A stretch of 7,477 bases of DNA from Rikenellaceae bacterium (GTDB lineage: Bacteria; Bacteroidota; Bacteroidia; Bacteroidales; UBA932), in NCBI GenBank assembly GCA_900767405.1, contig CAAFZB010000031.1, positions 1-7,477 on the forward strand, in the 5' to 3' direction. The position numbers and the translations under genes were made by a program. Under the pieces are notes generated by a model, which saw only the letters and a program-made list of their open reading frames with translations, was not told where the DNA came from and searched no databases. Below, in pieces: positions 5,182 through 7,477 of this stretch; position 1 is the first letter of the stretch, and every line of letters begins with the position of its first letter.

Positions 5182-6819
5182 ATGAAAAGAATCGTCAGTT
5201 TATCATTGATTGCGGCTATGTGCATTGCCGCAACGTCCTGCTCTGAGTCGATAATCAAGAAGATGCAGATGGCAGAGAATGTCATTGTAGAGTGCAACCC
5301 TTCTCCTCTTCAGGTCAGGAACGGACAGGTTCCCGCAAAGGTTACCGTTACTTGCCCCCAGGGATATTTCGCTCCCAAGGCAATAGTTGAAATCACTCCC
5401 GTTCTCGTTTTCGAAGGTGGAGAAGCCAAGGGCCCCGTTTTCACATATCAGGGCGAAAAGATCAAGGACAACTTCAAGGTTGTTCCCGAAGATGGCGGAA
5501 TAATCGTGGAGAACATTGCTTTCGGATACATTCCCGAGATGGCAAAGTCCACTCTTGAACTTCGCGGAGTTCTCACATACAACGGAAAGCAGTATGATCT
5601 TCCCGTACGCAAGATTGCAGAGGGTTGCATCACTACCAGCCTCAATGCCGTTTCCGGCGCTGCAATCAATTACAAGGCCGACGGATATCAGGCTGTGATT
5701 GAGCAGAGCACCGAGGGTCAGATTATGTATGACGTAAACTCGGCAGTCGTTAAGAGCAACCAGCTCAAGTCAAGTTCCATCAAGAAGATGAAGGAAGATA
5801 TCGAGGACCTCAAGAACAACGAGAGGGTTACCATCAACGGAACCGAGATTATCTCCTATGCATCTCCCGAGGGTGGCCAGAAGCTTAATGCAAAACTGTC
5901 TGACAAGCGTGCCGAGACTGCAGAGCAGGCTTGGAAGAAACTTAAGACAGGTCTCGAAAGCGACGAGGCTCAGGTTAAGTCTGTAGGTCAGGACTGGGAC
6001 GGTTTCAAAGAGGCTGTCACCAAGAGCGACATCCAGGACAAGGACCTTATCCTCAGAGTTCTTTCAATGTACTCAGACCCTGCAGTACGCGAATCTGAAA
6101 TCAGGAACATCTCTCAGATTTTCACAGAACTTAAGAAGGAAGTGCTTCCCGAACTGCGCCGTGCACGTTTCATTACAAAGTCTTCTTTCAAGAACTATAC
6201 AGACGAGGAACTCGAGCAGATTTCAAAGAAGGGTCTCGAAGGACTTGACGAGCCTTCAATCCTCCACCTTGCAGCAATTGCAGAAGATGCAGACCTCAAG
6301 GCCGCTCTCTATGAGACCGCAGTAGACAAGTTTGGCTCTGAAACCGCACTTTACAATCTCGCCTGCACATACCTCGAAGAAGGTGATGCAGACAAGGCAA
6401 AAGAGTGTCTCGACAATCTCAGCAATAAGAATGACAAGGACGTCATCAATGCTTACGGCGTTGTTAAGATGATGAAGGGCAACTATGCAGGAGCTGCCGA
6501 AGACTTCAAGAAGGCAGGCAGCACCGAGAATCTCGGAGCTCTCGACATCCTTGCAGGAAACTACGATGCTGCAGTGAGGGAACTCTCCGGCACAGACAGC
6601 GAGAACCTTGGTCTTGCATACATCCTTGCCGGTGACAACTACAAGGCTCTGAGCGCCATAAAGGGAACAGACGCAAAGAGCGACTACCTCCGCGCAGTTG
6701 CTTATGCCCATATCGGAGATTCTGCCAACGTGCAGAAGTACCTCGACAGCGCTTGCCAAAAAGATCCTTCTCTCAGGGCTAAGGCAGCGAAGGACATCGA
6801 GTTCGCAAAGTATCTTTAG
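5182..6819 (+). CDS. Lipoprotein with OmpA-like segment and C-terminal TPR-like repeats
   Basis: A 545-residue envelope lipoprotein; no gene name is recognised. Seen: a signal peptide with lipobox A17-T18-S19-C20; a beta-rich region (about 32-150); an OmpA-C-like segment (about 180-255) with YDVNSAVV, a putative helix, then IISYASPEGGQKLNAKLSDKRAETA, matching the OmpA pattern G-Y-A-S-x-E-G...N..LS..RA; a charged helical linker (about 256-370); and a helical repeat solenoid (about 386-545). The usual peptidoglycan-contacting Asp of OmpA domains is not evident, while R243 is at the expected Arg position. The inferred role is structural or scaffold-like in the outer membrane, not enzymatic. The frame opens at 5149, but only from a TTG overlapping the -7 element; the lipoprotein signal sets the start at 5182. 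Codon use is strongly biased toward AAG, CTC, GAG and TTC, suggesting high expression. Confidence 0.88.
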   Translation: MKRIVSLSLIAAMCIAATSCSESIIKKMQMAENVIVECNPSPLQVRNGQVPAKVTVTCPQGYFAPKAIVEITPVLVFEGGEAKGPVFTYQGEKIKDNFKVVPEDGGIIVENIAFGYIPEMAKSTLELRGVLTYNGKQYDLPVRKIAEGCITTSLNAVSGAAINYKADGYQAVIEQSTEGQIMYDVNSAVVKSNQLKSSSIKKMKEDIEDLKNNERVTINGTEIISYASPEGGQKLNAKLSDKRAETAEQAWKKLKTGLESDEAQVKSVGQDWDGFKEAVTKSDIQDKDLILRVLSMYSDPAVRESEIRNISQIFTELKKEVLPELRRARFITKSSFKNYTDEELEQISKKGLEGLDEPSILHLAAIAEDADLKAALYETAVDKFGSETALYNLACTYLEEGDADKAKECLDNLSNKNDKDVINAYGVVKMMKGNYAGAAEDFKKAGSTENLGALDILAGNYDAAVRELSGTDSENLGLAYILAGDNYKALSAIKGTDAKSDYLRAVAYAHIGDSANVQKYLDSACQKDPSLRAKAAKDIEFAKYL

Positions 6820-6830
6820 TTGTTAATAAG

Positions 6831-6861
6831 TTTGTTAATTACTAAATAATTACTATATTTG
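6831..6861 (+). promoter_or_regulatory. Promoter of the rpsL-rpsG (str) operon
   Basis: TTTG (6831-6834), a 19-base spacer and TATATTTG (6854-6861) make an exact match to the Bacteroidota promoter consensus. The spacer is very A/T-rich. The start site would fall near 6867-6868, about 42 bases before the rpsL ATG. It begins only 11 bases after the stop of the upstream lipoprotein gene. Confidence 0.7.
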
Positions 6862-6863
6862 CA

Positions 6864-6886
6864 GCCCCCAAATTTTGGGGGCTTTT
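6864..6886 (+). terminator. Terminator-like hairpin over the rpsL start site
   Basis: GCCCCC (6864-6869) and GGGGGC (6877-6882) form a perfect 6-bp GC stem, extendable by A-T pairs from AAATTTT between them, and TTTT (6883-6886) follows, with a further T/A-rich stretch. This is the form of a rho-independent terminator and would end transcripts from the upstream lipoprotein gene. It overlaps the predicted start of rpsL transcription, so a message starting at about 6867 would carry only part of the left arm. Confidence 0.6.
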
Positions 6887-6909
6887 AATTTATTTATCAA
6901 CAACAGTTT

Positions 6910-7284
6910 ATGCCAACAATTCAACAATTGGTTCGCAAAGGACGCGAGGTTCTTGAAGTAAAGTCAAAATCTCGTGCGTTGGATGCTTGCCCTCAGAAGC
7001 GTGGCGTATGCCTCAGGGTTTATACAACAACCCCTAAGAAACCTAACTCAGCTATGCGTAAGGTTGCCCGTGTACGTCTTACAAATGCCAAAGAGGTCAA
7101 TGCCTACATCCCCGGTGAGGGTCACAACCTCCAGGAGCACTCAATCGTGCTCGTTCGCGGAGGCCGTGTAAAGGACCTTCCGGGTGTACGTTACCACATC
7201 CTTAGAGGCGCTTTGGATACTGCTGGTGTAGAGGGTCGTACTCAGTCACGTTCTCTCTATGGAGCAAAACGTCCCAAGAAGTAA
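6910..7284 (+). CDS. rpsL: 30S ribosomal protein S12
   Basis: S12 sits at the decoding centre of the small ribosomal subunit and influences accuracy of tRNA selection. The 124-residue product is full length and nearly collinear with E. coli S12: MPTIQQLVRKGRE, ACPQKRGVCLRVYTTTPKKP (26-45), GEGHNLQEHS (69-78), VRGGRVKDLPGVRYH (82-96) and a basic C-terminus. The two lysines where streptomycin resistance changes usually arise, K43 and K88 (Met counted as 1), are both unchanged, so this allele is expected to be streptomycin-sensitive at these sites. D89 is present, the residue that RimO methylthiolates in some bacteria. It is the first gene of the str operon, 33 bases before rpsG, with its own consensus promoter and no Shine-Dalgarno sequence. 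Confidence 0.99.
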   Translation: MPTIQQLVRKGREVLEVKSKSRALDACPQKRGVCLRVYTTTPKKPNSAMRKVARVRLTNAKEVNAYIPGEGHNLQEHSIVLVRGGRVKDLPGVRYHILRGALDTAGVEGRTQSRSLYGAKRPKK

Positions 7285-7317
7285 ACTAAGGATTTTTAAC
7301 TTTTAATTTTTTTCAAA

Positions 7318-7477
7318 ATGAGAAAAGCAAAGCCTAAGAAGAGGATTCTACTTCCTGATCCTAAGTTTCACGACACACAGGTTACCCGTTTCGTGAATAA
7401 TCTTATGTTGCAGGGGAAGAAGAGTATCGCGTATTCTATTTTTTACGATGCCATTGATTTGGTAGGCGAGAAGATGA
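7318..7477 (+). CDS. rpsG: 30S ribosomal protein S7 (3' end missing)
   Basis: S7 is a primary 16S rRNA-binding protein that starts assembly of the 30S head. Only the first 53 codons are present before the right edge; the family is about 155-160 residues. The visible part has the conserved N-terminus: MRKAKPKKRILLPDPKF, then VTRFVNNLMLQGKKSIAYSI and YDAIDLVGEKM. The start ATG follows an A/T-rich leader ending TTTTTTTCAAAATG, without a Shine-Dalgarno sequence. Cotranscription with rpsL is expected from the 33-base spacing and the absence of a terminator between them; fusA would usually follow. Confidence 0.97.
   Translation, partial: MRKAKPKKRILLPDPKFHDTQVTRFVNNLMLQGKKSIAYSIFYDAIDLVGEKM

Noticed and set aside
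6256..6759. 167-residue minus-strand frame inside the lipoprotein gene, Cys/Val-rich and looking membrane-like
   Set aside because: The hydrophobic appearance comes from reading the complement of charged, helix-rich codons; no start context or promoter was seen.
6820..6909. Possible riboswitch or ribosomal-protein leader before rpsL
   Set aside because: The leader after the predicted start site is only about 42 bases and A/T-rich, with one simple hairpin; no conserved aptamer-like structure is visible.

Overview
The window is an ordinary chromosomal segment of a member of Bacteroidota, most likely order Bacteroidales. Three things point there. The gene set includes a Bacteroidota-type sigma-54 activator – LptE – SecG cluster. 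The putative promoters fit the Bacteroidota sigma factor consensus (TTTG, about 19-21 bp, then TAnnTTTG) rather than TTGACA/TATAAT. Start codons are preceded by A-rich or A/T-rich leaders without Shine-Dalgarno sequences. GC content is moderate, and genus cannot be fixed from this sequence.

Layout from left to right. Positions 1-1218, minus strand: a short exported protein of unknown function lies one base upstream of pheS, the alpha subunit of phenylalanyl-tRNA synthetase, whose 3' end is cut off by the window edge. Positions 1270-2991, plus strand: an exported C69-family dipeptidase, divergent from the previous pair. Positions 3001-5106, minus strand: a cluster transcribed in the order sigma-54 activator, lptE (4-base overlap), secG (with its own promoter). 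Positions 5182-6819, plus strand: a large lipoprotein with a beta-rich N-terminal region, an OmpA-like segment and a C-terminal TPR-like solenoid, divergent from the sigma-54 activator. Positions 6910-7477, plus strand: the start of the str ribosomal operon, rpsL (S12) followed by rpsG (S7, cut off by the right edge).

Most genes concern core functions: translation (pheS, rpsL, rpsG), Sec export (secG) and envelope construction (lptE, the OmpA/TPR lipoprotein). The exported peptidase and the small exported protein depend on the Sec route that SecG serves. No mobile element, CRISPR array, tRNA, rRNA or defence locus was seen, and no gap between genes exceeds about 90 bases.

No plainly new multi-gene system was found. 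The most interesting points are regulatory and architectural: a terminator-like hairpin sitting on the predicted rpsL start site, two divergent gene pairs whose promoter elements form inverted repeats, a sigma-54 activator translationally coupled to an LPS-transport lipoprotein, and unusually short TPR-like repeats in the large lipoprotein.
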